56,944 bases of DNA, from NCBI RefSeq assembly GCF_000771875.1, contig NZ_JPXX01000015.1, forward strand, positions 1 to 56,944, written 5' to 3'. The DNA is from Gallibacterium genomosp. 1 (GTDB lineage Bacteria; Pseudomonadota; Gammaproteobacteria; Enterobacterales; Pasteurellaceae). Below, piece by piece: positions 9,448-18,428 of the stretch. How positions within the stretch are numbered: position 1 is the first letter of the stretch; every line of letters starts with the position of its first letter. A program made the position numbers and the translations under genes. Below the pieces are notes generated by a model. It worked only from the letters and a program-made list of their open reading frames with translations. It did no database searches and was not told the DNA's origin.

Positions 9448-11367
9448 TTATTCCCCCCTTTCTGCAAACATTAGGCGTAAAAATTCAGGCTCAATGGCAC
9501 GCAGGCTTAAACGGCTTTCTGTACCATCTTCGTTTTGCCAAAGGCTTGCCATATCGTGATCGCCGTTGAGATAAACCACATCATATTGATCACTATTGGG
9601 GTTAATATTTTGTGCATTAAAGCATTGTGCCACTTCGGCATAGCCCATTTTTTCGACATCACGCCACACAATCAGGCAGCGATCGCCATTCGGCAATGCT
9701 CCCTCCACCATCACATAACCCCGTTTTTCTCGTTCATCGGTAATGCCCTGCACACTAAGCCCGAGCAGATAGTTAAAGGTTTCCACCAAGTCAATATTGG
9801 TTTTTGCATAAGCCCCTGCGGAATCAGTGGCAATGTTGAGGCAATAATCAAAGGGGTGCGTAAAATCATCGCTGTTTAAGAGCGAGCCTTTGCTTTCCAC
9901 GTCCAATAAATAACGCAATAAATAATCTGCTTGCACGTTTTCAGGCAGCCCGCCAATAAAATCCGCTTGCCCTTTGAGTTCCAGATTATTGAGGGTGTCT
10001 TCATAGCTTTCGAGTTTTAAAACTTTAACGATTTGCGACACGCCATTAAAGCCATCTGACGCTTTTTCAGACGGCATAGGCTTGCCGTTTTTCCAGTTTT
10101 CGCTGTAAATCACTTTTTGCACACGCGGTTTCAGCACGGTGTCAAAATATTCGCCTTGTTCCACAAGAATATATTTGCGGTTACCATTGTCTTCTAAATT
10201 GAGCTTAATTATTGCGTGAGCAGTTGTTCCACTTCCTGCAAAAAAATCAAGAACAACATCGTTTTTTTCCGAAACCATCTTAGATAGTTGAGATATTAAT
10301 CTAATTGGTTTTTTACCATTTTTAAATTCTACTTTTCCCTCTTTTGATACATTACCCATATCAATATAAAAACCTTCCCACCAATCTCCTCTAATTTTTC
10401 TTAATCCTTCAGACTGATAGAAATCATCAGCTTTTCCCCAAGAATCTTTCAGTCTTAATAATTGGCAGATCTTTCCTTTTTTATCCAATGTAAGTAAATA
10501 TTCTCTTCCGTTATGTTGCACCTTTTTCCAATATCCGTTTTTAAGATCAGAAATATCTACATTACCAATTTTATCCGAGCGGACGATGTCTGCGAGGTGA
10601 GAGCGGACGATGTCTGCAAATTCTTCACTTTTAGCGTAAGCCTCAGACAATGAGAGTGCTTTTTTATTATTTAAATCTTTTGGAAATTTATAATCATACA
10701 ATTCACTAATATTGCCGATTGTTCCATCTTCCTTTAAATATAAAGAGTAGTGTTCATCATATTTAGGACGAGGGTCATAAATAAGCGTTTTTGCAATATT
10801 TTGATGCCCATCTTTTGAGTAGCACAAAATATATTCTGCATTTTTCACAATATTCCCAGATTGAGCAGATTTAACTTTCATTCCTTGAGTTGTACTCATT
10901 TGGCAATGTATTGTTGTAACAAAGCCATTTTTCATAAATATTTGATCACAAAGTAATCTTAAGTGTGGTTGCTCCGTATCATCAATCGAAATAAAATTCA
11001 CCCCATCTTGGCGTAATAAAGAATAGGCTGCCTGAAGACGGTTTTCCATTGTGGTGAGCCAGCTGGAATGCTGATAATTGTCTTTATAAATAAAACCATC
11101 ATTGCCTGTATTATACGGCGGATCGATATAGATACATTTCACCTGTCCCCGATAACGGGCTTGCAAGAGATTCAGGGCTTGGAAGTTGTCGGAATGAATT
11201 AAAACGCCGTCTGTGTTCGCGTCTAAATCCAAAATGTCGGTGAGCTGGGTGAGCAGTTTTTGTTGATAGCGGGGCGGATAAAGGGAGGTATCCACCACTA
11301 AGTGCGGTTGATTTTGCTGGAATTTTTCTAGATTTTGTTCGGCAAGGTTACCCCCCCCCCCGAGCAT
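9448..11367 (-). CDS. Adenine methyltransferase, catalytic part (3' piece of phase-variable gene)
   Basis: Second part of a beta-class N6-adenine DNA methyltransferase. Motif IV DPPY is at 82-85 and the SAM motif FAGSGTT (motif I) comes much later (~375), the order expected of type III Mod proteins. The recognition domain between them (about 10200-10950) is far more AT-rich than its flanks, as in exchangeable target domains. The apparent start MLGGGG is only the G tract read in another frame. The true gene begins at 12614 and would be about 1055 residues when the tract has 9 or 12 Gs. A 24-bp tandem duplication (10577-10617) lies in the recognition domain. Confidence 0.85.
   Translation of the reverse strand: MLGGGGNLAEQNLEKFQQNQPHLVVDTSLYPPRYQQKLLTQLTDILDLDANTDGVLIHSDNFQALNLLQARYRGQVKCIYIDPPYNTGNDGFIYKDNYQHSSWLTTMENRLQAAYSLLRQDGVNFISIDDTEQPHLRLLCDQIFMKNGFVTTIHCQMSTTQGMKVKSAQSGNIVKNAEYILCYSKDGHQNIAKTLIYDPRPKYDEHYSLYLKEDGTIGNISELYDYKFPKDLNNKKALSLSEAYAKSEEFADIVRSHLADIVRSDKIGNVDISDLKNGYWKKVQHNGREYLLTLDKKGKICQLLRLKDSWGKADDFYQSEGLRKIRGDWWEGFYIDMGNVSKEGKVEFKNGKKPIRLISQLSKMVSEKNDVVLDFFAGSGTTAHAIIKLNLEDNGNRKYILVEQGEYFDTVLKPRVQKVIYSENWKNGKPMPSEKASDGFNGVSQIVKVLKLESYEDTLNNLELKGQADFIGGLPENVQADYLLRYLLDVESKGSLLNSDDFTHPFDYCLNIATDSAGAYAKTNIDLVETFNYLLGLSVQGITDEREKRGYVMVEGALPNGDRCLIVWRDVEKMGYAEVAQCFNAQNINPNSDQYDVVYLNGDHDMASLWQNEDGTESRLSLRAIEPEFLRLMFAERGE
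9940..9951. other. Near-exact Neisseriaceae uptake word
   Basis: TTCAGGCAGCCC is 11/12 identical to the complement of the AG-sim dialect (AGGCTGCCTGAA). It lies inside the methyltransferase gene. Confidence 0.45.
10066..10077. other. Exact Neisseria 12-mer DNA uptake sequence (AT-DUS)
   Basis: TTCAGACGGCAT is the exact complement of ATGCCGTCTGAA, the Neisseria gonorrhoeae/meningitidis uptake sequence. It encodes MPSE of the methyltransferase. GCCATCTGA, a near-core word, sits 6 bases away in opposite orientation (10051-10059). Confidence 0.85.
10577..10617 (-). repeat. 24-bp tandem duplication in the methylase recognition domain
   Basis: GAGCGGACGATGTCTGC occurs at 10577-10593 and again at 10601-10617, period 24. 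On the minus strand it gives two successive ADIVRS(H/D) units in the target-recognition region. The unit is GC-rich within an AT-rich domain, and 24 is divisible by three, so copy change would alter length without a frameshift. Confidence 0.85.
11025..11036. other. Exact Neisseriaceae uptake word, AG-sim dialect
   Basis: AGGCTGCCTGAA, identical to the uptake dialect described for Simonsiella-type Neisseriaceae. It lies inside the methyltransferase gene just after motif IV. Confidence 0.7.
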
Positions 11368-12614
11368 TCTAACGCATTGAAATTAAATAGATTTTTCCAA
11401 GCATTTTGTTGAGCTGGGTTGGAGAGGGTTTCAGCTAGCATTTCTGTTGGAATGCGATCGAGGGTGATAAGGTAATGGCTTTGGGCGACAAATTTTTTCT
11501 TCAGCCAAAGTTTTTTCTGAAAGTTTTCCAGTTGGGCTAAAAAGTCGATCAGATCGTGGGCAATTTCTCGCAATACTTGGATTTGACGCAGGTTGTTTTC
11601 GATTTGAGCAAAGCTGTCGGCGTGCTGGATATTATCAAGGTGCATTACTTCGTTTTTGATGTAGAAATCCAATTCACGGCGTAAAAATCCGCCTAAATCT
11701 TTGTGGATAAAATAATCCGCACTGTTTTTTTGTGTGTAATCGCTGAGGTGTTTTTCTAGTAATGTGCGGTTGGGATTATTGGCGGTCGGTGCTTTTTCCC
11801 AAACGGCTTGCCAATCGGTGGGAATGAGGCGTTTTAGGGCTTCAATGGTGCGAGCGTTTTCTTGCTCTTGTTTGTCTTTTTTCTCCGCTGGGCGGTATTC
11901 AAAGCGGATTTCTAGGGTGTTGCCGTCTTCGCTTTGTGCCAATGTTTCGATTTGCTCTTCATCGTATTCGCCGTCTTCGTCTTGCTTTTCAATTATTCTT
12001 GTTTCTGCTAATGTAAATAAGCGTTTAGCCTCGTTATCTTTACGATTGTCTTTGGCGGTGTCGGCGGCAATCAGGCGGAAAAACACTTCTTTGCCATCTG
12101 CAAGTTTAAAGCGGTAGTTGCTAAAATTTTCGCCTGATTTGGTGTAGTACTGATCTTTATTTGCCCAGTGTAATAGCACTTCTTCTCCACTGTAGGGAAT
12201 GGCGTAGGTGTCGCCTTTGTAACGACGTTGGCTGATAAAATCGCCTTCGTCATAGTAGCGAGAAAAGAAGGTATATAAATGGGAAAAAATCGCCGCTTCA
12301 CTTTGGCTACCCGCTTGTTGGGCTTGGGCGATTTGTGCTTGCAGTTGTTGCACTTTAAGCGAGGCATCAGGCTCTACCCCTAAGGCTTGAGCCTGTTTTT
12401 CAGCTTCGGCTAATTCATTTTGCCATTGTGCCATTTGCACTTGATTGGCTTGGCGAAAGGTTTGCCGCACTTTTTGCGGCAGTGTGTGAGTGAGGTATTG
12501 GTTAATCTCATCCGCCCTGCTGTTTAAAATGCGGTAAATACCAAAATCCAAATCCGCACGGTCGGTTTGGAAAATTTCTTTCAGTTTTTGCGTAAGTTGG
12601 GGGAGATGGTGCAT
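11328..12614 (-). CDS. Adenine methyltransferase, N-terminal part (5' piece of phase-variable gene)
   Basis: The 428-residue N-terminal half of a large DNA methyltransferase of the family whose members begin with a DRADLDFGIYRILN-like motif (here residues 18-31). It is rich in charged, partly helical sequence and has no catalytic motif of its own. AAAGGAAA precedes its ATG. The frame enters an 11-G tract and ends 10 codons later (SGGGVTLPNKI). Adding one G would join it to DPPY and FAGSGTT downstream in one protein. It starts 51 bases after the OLD-like gene, within the same operon. Confidence 0.8.
   Translation of the reverse strand: MHHLPQLTQKLKEIFQTDRADLDFGIYRILNSRADEINQYLTHTLPQKVRQTFRQANQVQMAQWQNELAEAEKQAQALGVEPDASLKVQQLQAQIAQAQQAGSQSEAAIFSHLYTFFSRYYDEGDFISQRRYKGDTYAIPYSGEEVLLHWANKDQYYTKSGENFSNYRFKLADGKEVFFRLIAADTAKDNRKDNEAKRLFTLAETRIIEKQDEDGEYDEEQIETLAQSEDGNTLEIRFEYRPAEKKDKQEQENARTIEALKRLIPTDWQAVWEKAPTANNPNRTLLEKHLSDYTQKNSADYFIHKDLGGFLRRELDFYIKNEVMHLDNIQHADSFAQIENNLRQIQVLREIAHDLIDFLAQLENFQKKLWLKKKFVAQSHYLITLDRIPTEMLAETLSNPAQQNAWKNLFNFNALECSGGGVTLPNKI
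11351..11361 (-). repeat. Phase-variable homopolymer tract, G11 on coding strand
   Basis: Eleven uninterrupted Cs on the plus strand (Gs in the gene). With 11 Gs the upstream reading frame stops at 11328; with 10 it stops at TAA directly after the tract; with 9 or 12 it reads ECSGGGGNLAEQ straight into the catalytic half. This is the classical mechanism of slipped-strand phase variation of modification genes in Haemophilus and Neisseria. Confidence 0.92.
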
Positions 12615-12665
12615 GGTTTTGTTTCCTTTTATTTAAACTATAGCTATCTTTATAATTAATCGATC

Positions 12666-14498
12666 TTAAAATTGAAAACAAGGATCTTTATCTCTATCAT
12701 TATCTATGATCCATTCTTTCAACATATTTTCATAATCACCATTAATATTATCTTCTTTAATACCCATCAAAATATCAAGAACTCCTTCTATACTCAAACG
12801 GATACTTTCATCATTTTTAGCTTTCTTCCAGCTTTCATAAGGCTTATCCTTACTAGGTAGTTTCATGCCATGATGCTCTTCAAAATTCGGGCAGGAAAAA
12901 TAATGTATTACACTTACATTTTTATCTCTAGCGTTTTGGACTTCATCTAAGATCTTTTTATTAATCGCATATGCTGGATTCTTCTTATCTCCACTTTCTG
13001 TTTTAGGACTATCAATATCATGCAGGATAGAAAAATTTACTTTAAAATGTGTAAGCATTTTCACAAGTGCCGCCAAAGTAGCTTTACCTCTTGCTCGCAC
13101 AATTAAGGGTCGGTTTTCAAATGGATATTTATCCATATTTTGGTTCATTACTTCTTGAAAAGCTGCAAACTCTGTGTCTCCTTCAACCAGAATAATATTT
13201 TTCGCAAAAAATACTTCTGCAAAGTGTTCATCAAAGAGCATTAATGCTTTCAAATTTTCTTTTTCATCATCTGTAAACTCCATTTCATCTGCTTTATATG
13301 TTTTTGGTGAGATATTAGCTTGATCTCTTTGCAATCTCACAATCGTTGTGTGATCTTCAAGAGGATCAATAAAAGCAGGATGATGAGTACTAATCATTAC
13401 CTGCCAACCTGATGCAGCAGCTAAATTATATAAATGCTGTTTTGCTGCCCGAACAGCCGAGGGGTGTAAAGCGATTTCAGGTTCATCAATTAATAACATA
13501 TGCCCTGGTAAAATAGGTACTTGGCTAATATTTTGAGTAGACTCTAACTCTTCTAATTTCTTCAGTTCTGCTTTCGTAAGATTTTTACCTTGCGATTGTT
13601 TATCTTTTAGCACATTTAACTGAGCACTATTTTTCTTTAAATCCAAAGCGGATTTTAACTCTGACCTTACTTGCAACATTGACCAGAAAAGAGCTCTTTG
13701 CGAACCAGTACCTTGTTGTGTCCAATCAACCTCTTTATTATATTCAGTTAATACAATATTGGATCCTTTAGTCAATAACGATTTAGGATCGAATTGTAGA
13801 TCATCAATCGATATACTAATATTAATTTTTGCACCGCTAAATATTTTTCCATAAACAGAGTCAATTTTACTTTGAACTTCAGAAATTTCACTTTTCATGT
13901 CTTTAATCGGCTGGTTAGCCAACTGAATAAATTCTCTTAATTTATTATTTATTTCCGATTCTTCTTTCAAGAAACTATTATATTTTTCTATAAGTGGTTC
14001 TAGTGCTATTGACATTAATTCCTTATATTCCCCCAAAGGATTATCTAAAGCCCCAACTCTGAATGGCTTGGGTAAACGACTATTAAATACAGTATCTAAG
14101 CCTGCTGCTTTCTCACCTTCTGAATATGAATTTTCTTCAGGATTCCAAGTCTGTCTTACAACTTTATCTCCAGGTTTATCCCATTGCCACTTCGATTTAA
14201 CTAATAATAATCCGCCTTGCGGTTCTTTCCATTTTTCATCAATATTTTCAACACCTTCTGGAATATGAACCCACAATTCAATAGTAACTGGATGATTCTC
14301 ATCATTAAAGTCTTGTGAATTAAGCTTAATTCCCGGTGTAACTGCATACTCGTAAGCACATAATACTGTTGATTTTCCCGCATTATTAGCACCAACAAGG
14401 CAAACAATATTGTCTAATTCCACCGTTAAACCATCATTATTAATGCATCTAAAATTTCTGATATGCATTTTTACTAATTTAGAATGATTTCGCATCAT
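12666..14498 (-). CDS. OLD-like ATPase with C-terminal TOPRIM nuclease domain
   Basis: A protein of about 610 residues. The N-terminal ABC-type ATPase has Walker A GANNAGKST, Walker B LLIDEPEIALHP and the switch histidines STHHPAF. A C-terminal TOPRIM region has ILVEGDTE and a D-x-D-like HDIDSP. The architecture is that of overcoming-lysogenization-defect nucleases, including the GajA relatives used in phage defence. An upstream ATG at 14510 exists, but ATG 14498 overlaps the helicase stop (ATGA) and follows GGGAG at proper spacing. Most AT-rich gene of the operon. Exact role in the system is unknown. Confidence 0.8.
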   Translation of the reverse strand: MMRNHSKLVKMHIRNFRCINNDGLTVELDNIVCLVGANNAGKSTVLCAYEYAVTPGIKLNSQDFNDENHPVTIELWVHIPEGVENIDEKWKEPQGGLLLVKSKWQWDKPGDKVVRQTWNPEENSYSEGEKAAGLDTVFNSRLPKPFRVGALDNPLGEYKELMSIALEPLIEKYNSFLKEESEINNKLREFIQLANQPIKDMKSEISEVQSKIDSVYGKIFSGAKINISISIDDLQFDPKSLLTKGSNIVLTEYNKEVDWTQQGTGSQRALFWSMLQVRSELKSALDLKKNSAQLNVLKDKQSQGKNLTKAELKKLEELESTQNISQVPILPGHMLLIDEPEIALHPSAVRAAKQHLYNLAAASGWQVMISTHHPAFIDPLEDHTTIVRLQRDQANISPKTYKADEMEFTDDEKENLKALMLFDEHFAEVFFAKNIILVEGDTEFAAFQEVMNQNMDKYPFENRPLIVRARGKATLAALVKMLTHFKVNFSILHDIDSPKTESGDKKNPAYAINKKILDEVQNARDKNVSVIHYFSCPNFEEHHGMKLPSKDKPYESWKKAKNDESIRLSIEGVLDILMGIKEDNINGDYENMLKEWIIDNDRDKDPCFQF

Positions 14499-17401
14499 CT
14501 CATCTCCCACTCAATCACAAACAATGTCTTCTCTTCTACTTTTTGATCCAAATTGGCTTTGACTTTTTTCAGTAGTTGTCCGCGTTGTTCATCAATGTCA
14601 TCTTGTTGGTCATAGAGTTCTCGGCGTTGTTTTTTGCGTTTACGCTCTAGTTCTCTCTGTTTTTCTTCCCAATGAATTTTATCTTGTAAATGCGTAGCTA
14701 AACGGGTATTTTTTCGCATTTCTTTAATTTGTTCATCGGTATTTTTGATCGCTTGTTCAAGGTTGTTTTTCAAATCGTCCGCCCAAGCATCTAGTTTTTC
14801 CGTTTCTTGTGTAAAATAAACAGCGTTTCTATCTTGCATCTCTTGCAAGTGTGTTGCTTGGCGTTGTTGTAGATTTTGTAATAATAACTCATTGATTTCA
14901 ATATTATTTTCTGTTTTCGTGATTATCGCAGGCAGTTTGAGCAGTTTTTCTGGATCATCTTCAATCAAAATTTCGCCGTCTATGGTGCAAGCGCTGATAA
15001 TCAAGTGCTGCTCTTGTTGAACTGGTGATTGTATATTAACTAAGCGAACAATTAATTGCCCTGTTTTGCCACGATAGGGTTCAAGTGTGCTGATTTTTTT
15101 GCCATAGGATTCGTAATCAAAAGTCAGTTTTACTGTTGGACATTGGCGTTGTTTGGCTCGCTCAATCAGCGTCTGTGCCAGTGGGTGGCTAATGCGGTAC
15201 AAGTGGGCGTTATTTTCATTTGGCTGTAAGGTATATTTACCAAGAGGAATAAGGGAATTGCTTTGTAGATCTTGAGGTAGCTGATTTAAAACGAAATACT
15301 CACCATCAAAATCAGCATAACCCTGCAATTCACTTTGAGTTAATTGCATTAATCGGGCGGTGTATTCATCTTTTATCTGGTGAGTTTGTTCACTAATGCC
15401 TTGTAAACGGCTTTGCACTTCTTCGTCAAAGTTCTCCAGTAGTTTTTTTCGTGTTTCTAAGGTGGTTTCTTGGATTTCTTCAGCATATTCTGTTTGCAGT
15501 TGTTCAAAGGCCGTCTGAATTTCTGAAGCTGTGCGACAATTACGATAAATAGCAGCAATGCGTTTTTCAATATCAACGCCTGAGCCTATACTGCCTAATA
15601 CTTCATCGCTGGCTCCAAATACACCATCGAAAAGTTTGAATTTTTGTTCAAGCAATTCATAAACACGGCGGTCGGCTTCATTGGTTTTATCAATAAAGTT
15701 CACCACAACCACATCGTGCTTTTGACCATAACGATGGCAGCGGCCAATTCGTTGTTCGATACGTTGCGGATTCCAAGGTAAATCGTAGTTCACTACTAAT
15801 GAGCAAAATTGTAGGTTAATGCCCTCGCTACCTGCTTCAGTCGCGATCATAATGGTTGCTTGATCTCGAAAATATTCTACTAAGGCGGCACGGGTATCAG
15901 CGGTTTTAGAACCTGTGATGAGATCACTGCCTGCGTGGCGTTCGAGCCAATTTTGATAGATCTGTTTGGCCTGCTTGCTGTTGTTATCACCGTTAAATAA
16001 CACAATACCTGCACCATTTTCACCGGCATATGGACTATTTTGTAATAACTCGGCTAAATATTCTTGAGTGCGTTTAGATTCAGTAAAAATGATGGCTTTG
16101 GACGCTGCACCTAAGGTTTTAAGCCGAGTAAATGCAGTATCTAGTGCGGTAAGTAAGGCTTGAGCTTTGCTATCTGTTTGAATACTTTGAACTTGCTGGA
16201 TATAGCGTTGTAACTCTTCAATTTCTGCTTGAATAGCGTGCTTTTCTGGTAAAGATAATGGATTATTGAAATTTGGGTTTTCTTCATTGCTCTCATCAAT
16301 GATTTCATCTAGGCTTTCATAATCGCGATTCAGTTCGTCAGACAATGAAAACGATGGTTGATATTCATCAAGCTGGCTTTGCAAACGCTGGATAATAGTC
16401 GTGAAAGATTGCACCATTGCAGGACGACTGGAGGCAAGCAGCTTCCAAAGTATCATTGAAATTAAATGTCGCTGACTATTGGGCATTGCATAGGATTCTT
16501 CACGGCGTAAATAGTCACGAACATTTTCGGCAAACAGGCTTTCTTCTTGGCTTGGAGTAAATTCCTGCACAATCGGCAAACGGCTAGTATAGGAAACATA
16601 TGCCTGCACTTGGCGACGCAATGTTCGCTGACAAAAATATTGCAAACGATGGCGTAATTACACAAGATTGTGTGGGTTATTCCCGCCAAATTGTTCTTTA
16701 AAGCTAGCTAGATCACCAAAAATTTTATCATCAATAAAACTCACCAGCCCATATAGTTCTAAAATGCTGTTTTGTAATGGCGTGGCAGTTAATAATACTT
16801 TGGAAGATACCTGTGCTAAAGCTTCTTTTAAGGCTTGAGCGGTTTTATTATTATTCTTATAAACATTGCGTAAGCGGTGTGCTTCATCAAAAACCACCAA
16901 ATCCCAAGCTATCCTTTTCAGCTCAGCAGCTTTTTGTTTGGCAAATTCATAAGAACAAATAATGGCTTGGTTTTGATGGAAAGGAAATTGCCCCTTTTTC
17001 TGGTATTCGCTATAGGTATTTTTCTCTAAAATCACACTATTAATCGCAAATTTCTCTTGTAATTCTTGATGCCACTGTTTGCGTAAATTGGCAGGCGTGA
17101 TGATGAGAATATGCTTTTTGCGTTCCGCTATTCGTTGAGCAATCACTAAACCTGCTTCAATGGTTTTTCCTAATCCAACTTCATCAGCTAAAAGAACACC
17201 TCGTGATAAAGGATTTTTACAGGCAAAAATAGCGGCATCAATTTGATGAGGGTTCAAATCAATTTGAGCATTGACCAAGGTGGAAGCAAAGGCTTCAACA
17301 TTATCTGCTGTAGTTTGCTTTTGTAATTGCCAGGCAATATATTGAGCTTGGTGGGGAGTAAACATCGTTAAAATTTTATGGTTTCCGTTTAATTTATGCA
17401 T
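14495..17401 (-). pseudogene. SNF2/DrmD-like helicase interrupted by one ochre stop
   Basis: One continuous frame of about 968 codons broken only by TAA at 16658-16660. The N-terminal piece (16658-17401, 247 residues) has motif I DEVGLGKT (73-80), motif II DEAH (172-175) and motif III TATP. The C-terminal piece (14495-16645, about 716 residues) has motifs V-VI (GSEGINLQF, PQRIEQRIGRCHRYGQ) and a long charged coiled coil ending LFVIEWEMR, as in DrmD/RapA-like proteins. The second piece lacks a plausible start, so an inactivating mutation is likeliest. First gene of the defence operon. Confidence 0.8.
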
Positions 17402-17490
17402 TTTATTTATTTTTTTCCAAAAATTCTATAGTATCTTGCTGATTAACAACGATATAAAATATTTCAGTTCAACGACATTGCAAAAATCAA

Positions 17491-18384
17491 ATGAACAGCA
17501 CCACCTACCACCAACTACAAATTTTTCACGCCATTGCCCAAGAGGGGAGCATTAATTCAGCAGCGAGGAAACTGGGGATTACCAGCCCTTCCGTAAGCCA
17601 AGCCTTGAAGCTGTTGGAGCAATCAATGGATATGCCGTTGTTTTAGCGTAGCACAAGGCGGGTTCAGCTCACGGAGGCTGGAGCGAGGTTGCTCACACAA
17701 ACCGAGCCGTTAATGCGGGAATTGGATAGCCGTTTGGAGCAGTTTCTTGGCGAGGAACACGCGCCATCGGGTTTGGTACGGATTACCCTTTCCCGCTTTG
17801 CTTACCGTTTGATTTTGCAAGATCATTTGGCGGAATTTCACCGCCGTTATCCGCATATTTGCTTGGATATTTCTGTGTATGACGGTACGGTGGATTTGGT
17901 GGCACAAGGCTTTGATTTAAGTATTCGTTTTGGCGATAAAATCGATGAAAATATGGTAGCACGCCAGCTTCTGCCTGCCTTTCAAGAGGGGCTATATGTT
18001 TCAGACGGCTATCTGAAACAATACGGTATGCCGAGCCATGAAAACCTGCACCAACACCGTTTAATCGGCTACCGTTTCATCACCACAGGACAAATTTTAC
18101 CCTTGATTTTGGAACGAAACGGCGAAAGCCAAAGCATCGGAATGCCCACGCCGATGATTTGTAACGACATCGACACCATCGCAGACGGCGTGCGTGCGGG
18201 CTTAGGCATTGGGCGTTTGTTTACTCCGATCTATCAGCGACTAGCCGATAAAGCTAACTTTATCCCTGTTTTGCAAGACCATTGGCGAACCTATCCACCT
18301 GTGTATGTGTATTACCCACAAGCCAGCCAAAAAATAAGGCGTGTGGCGGCAGTGATTAACTTTTTACTGGAAAAATTTCTATAA
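17491..18384 (+). pseudogene. LysR-family regulator with amber stop
   Basis: A full-length LysR protein (about 297 codons) starting at ATG 17491, with a winged helix (SINSAARKLGITSPSVSQAL) and a substrate-binding domain. TAG at 17644-17646 replaces the codon in the conserved LFxRSTRRV motif, cutting the protein after 51 residues. The rest is intact, so the mutation is probably recent. GC content matches the SDR gene rather than the core. It contains the Neisseria uptake core TTCAGACGGC at 18000-18009. Probably the former divergent regulator of the SDR gene. Confidence 0.85.
18000..18009. other. Neisseria 10-mer uptake core
   Basis: TTCAGACGGC, the complement of GCCGTCTGAA, within the LysR pseudogene. 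It is part of a small palindrome, TTTCAGA then CGGCTA then TCTGAAA. Confidence 0.75.
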
Positions 18385-18388
18385 GAAA

Positions 18389-18412
18389 AAACCTGTGATC
18401 GCTCACAGGTTT
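18389..18412. terminator. Bidirectional terminator
   Basis: Perfect 10-bp stem AAACCTGTGA/TCACAGGTTT with loop TCGC, flanked by A and T runs. It lies between the convergent LysR pseudogene and MFS gene and marks the right edge of the island. Confidence 0.85.
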
Positions 18413-18428
18413 CTGTTATTGACTTCAA

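Noticed and set aside
14498-14510. Upstream ATG 14510 as start of the OLD-like gene
   Set aside because: ATG 14498 has GGGAG at good spacing and a typical ATGA overlap with the preceding stop codon.
16658-16660. Selenocysteine or programmed readthrough at the helicase stop
   Set aside because: The codon is UAA, which is not a selenocysteine codon, and no structured readthrough signal is visible.
6142-17401. Naming the operon DISARM, BREX or Gabija
   Set aside because: No DrmA, DrmB or DrmC, no PglZ/BrxC, and no GajB helicase is present; only single components resemble those systems.
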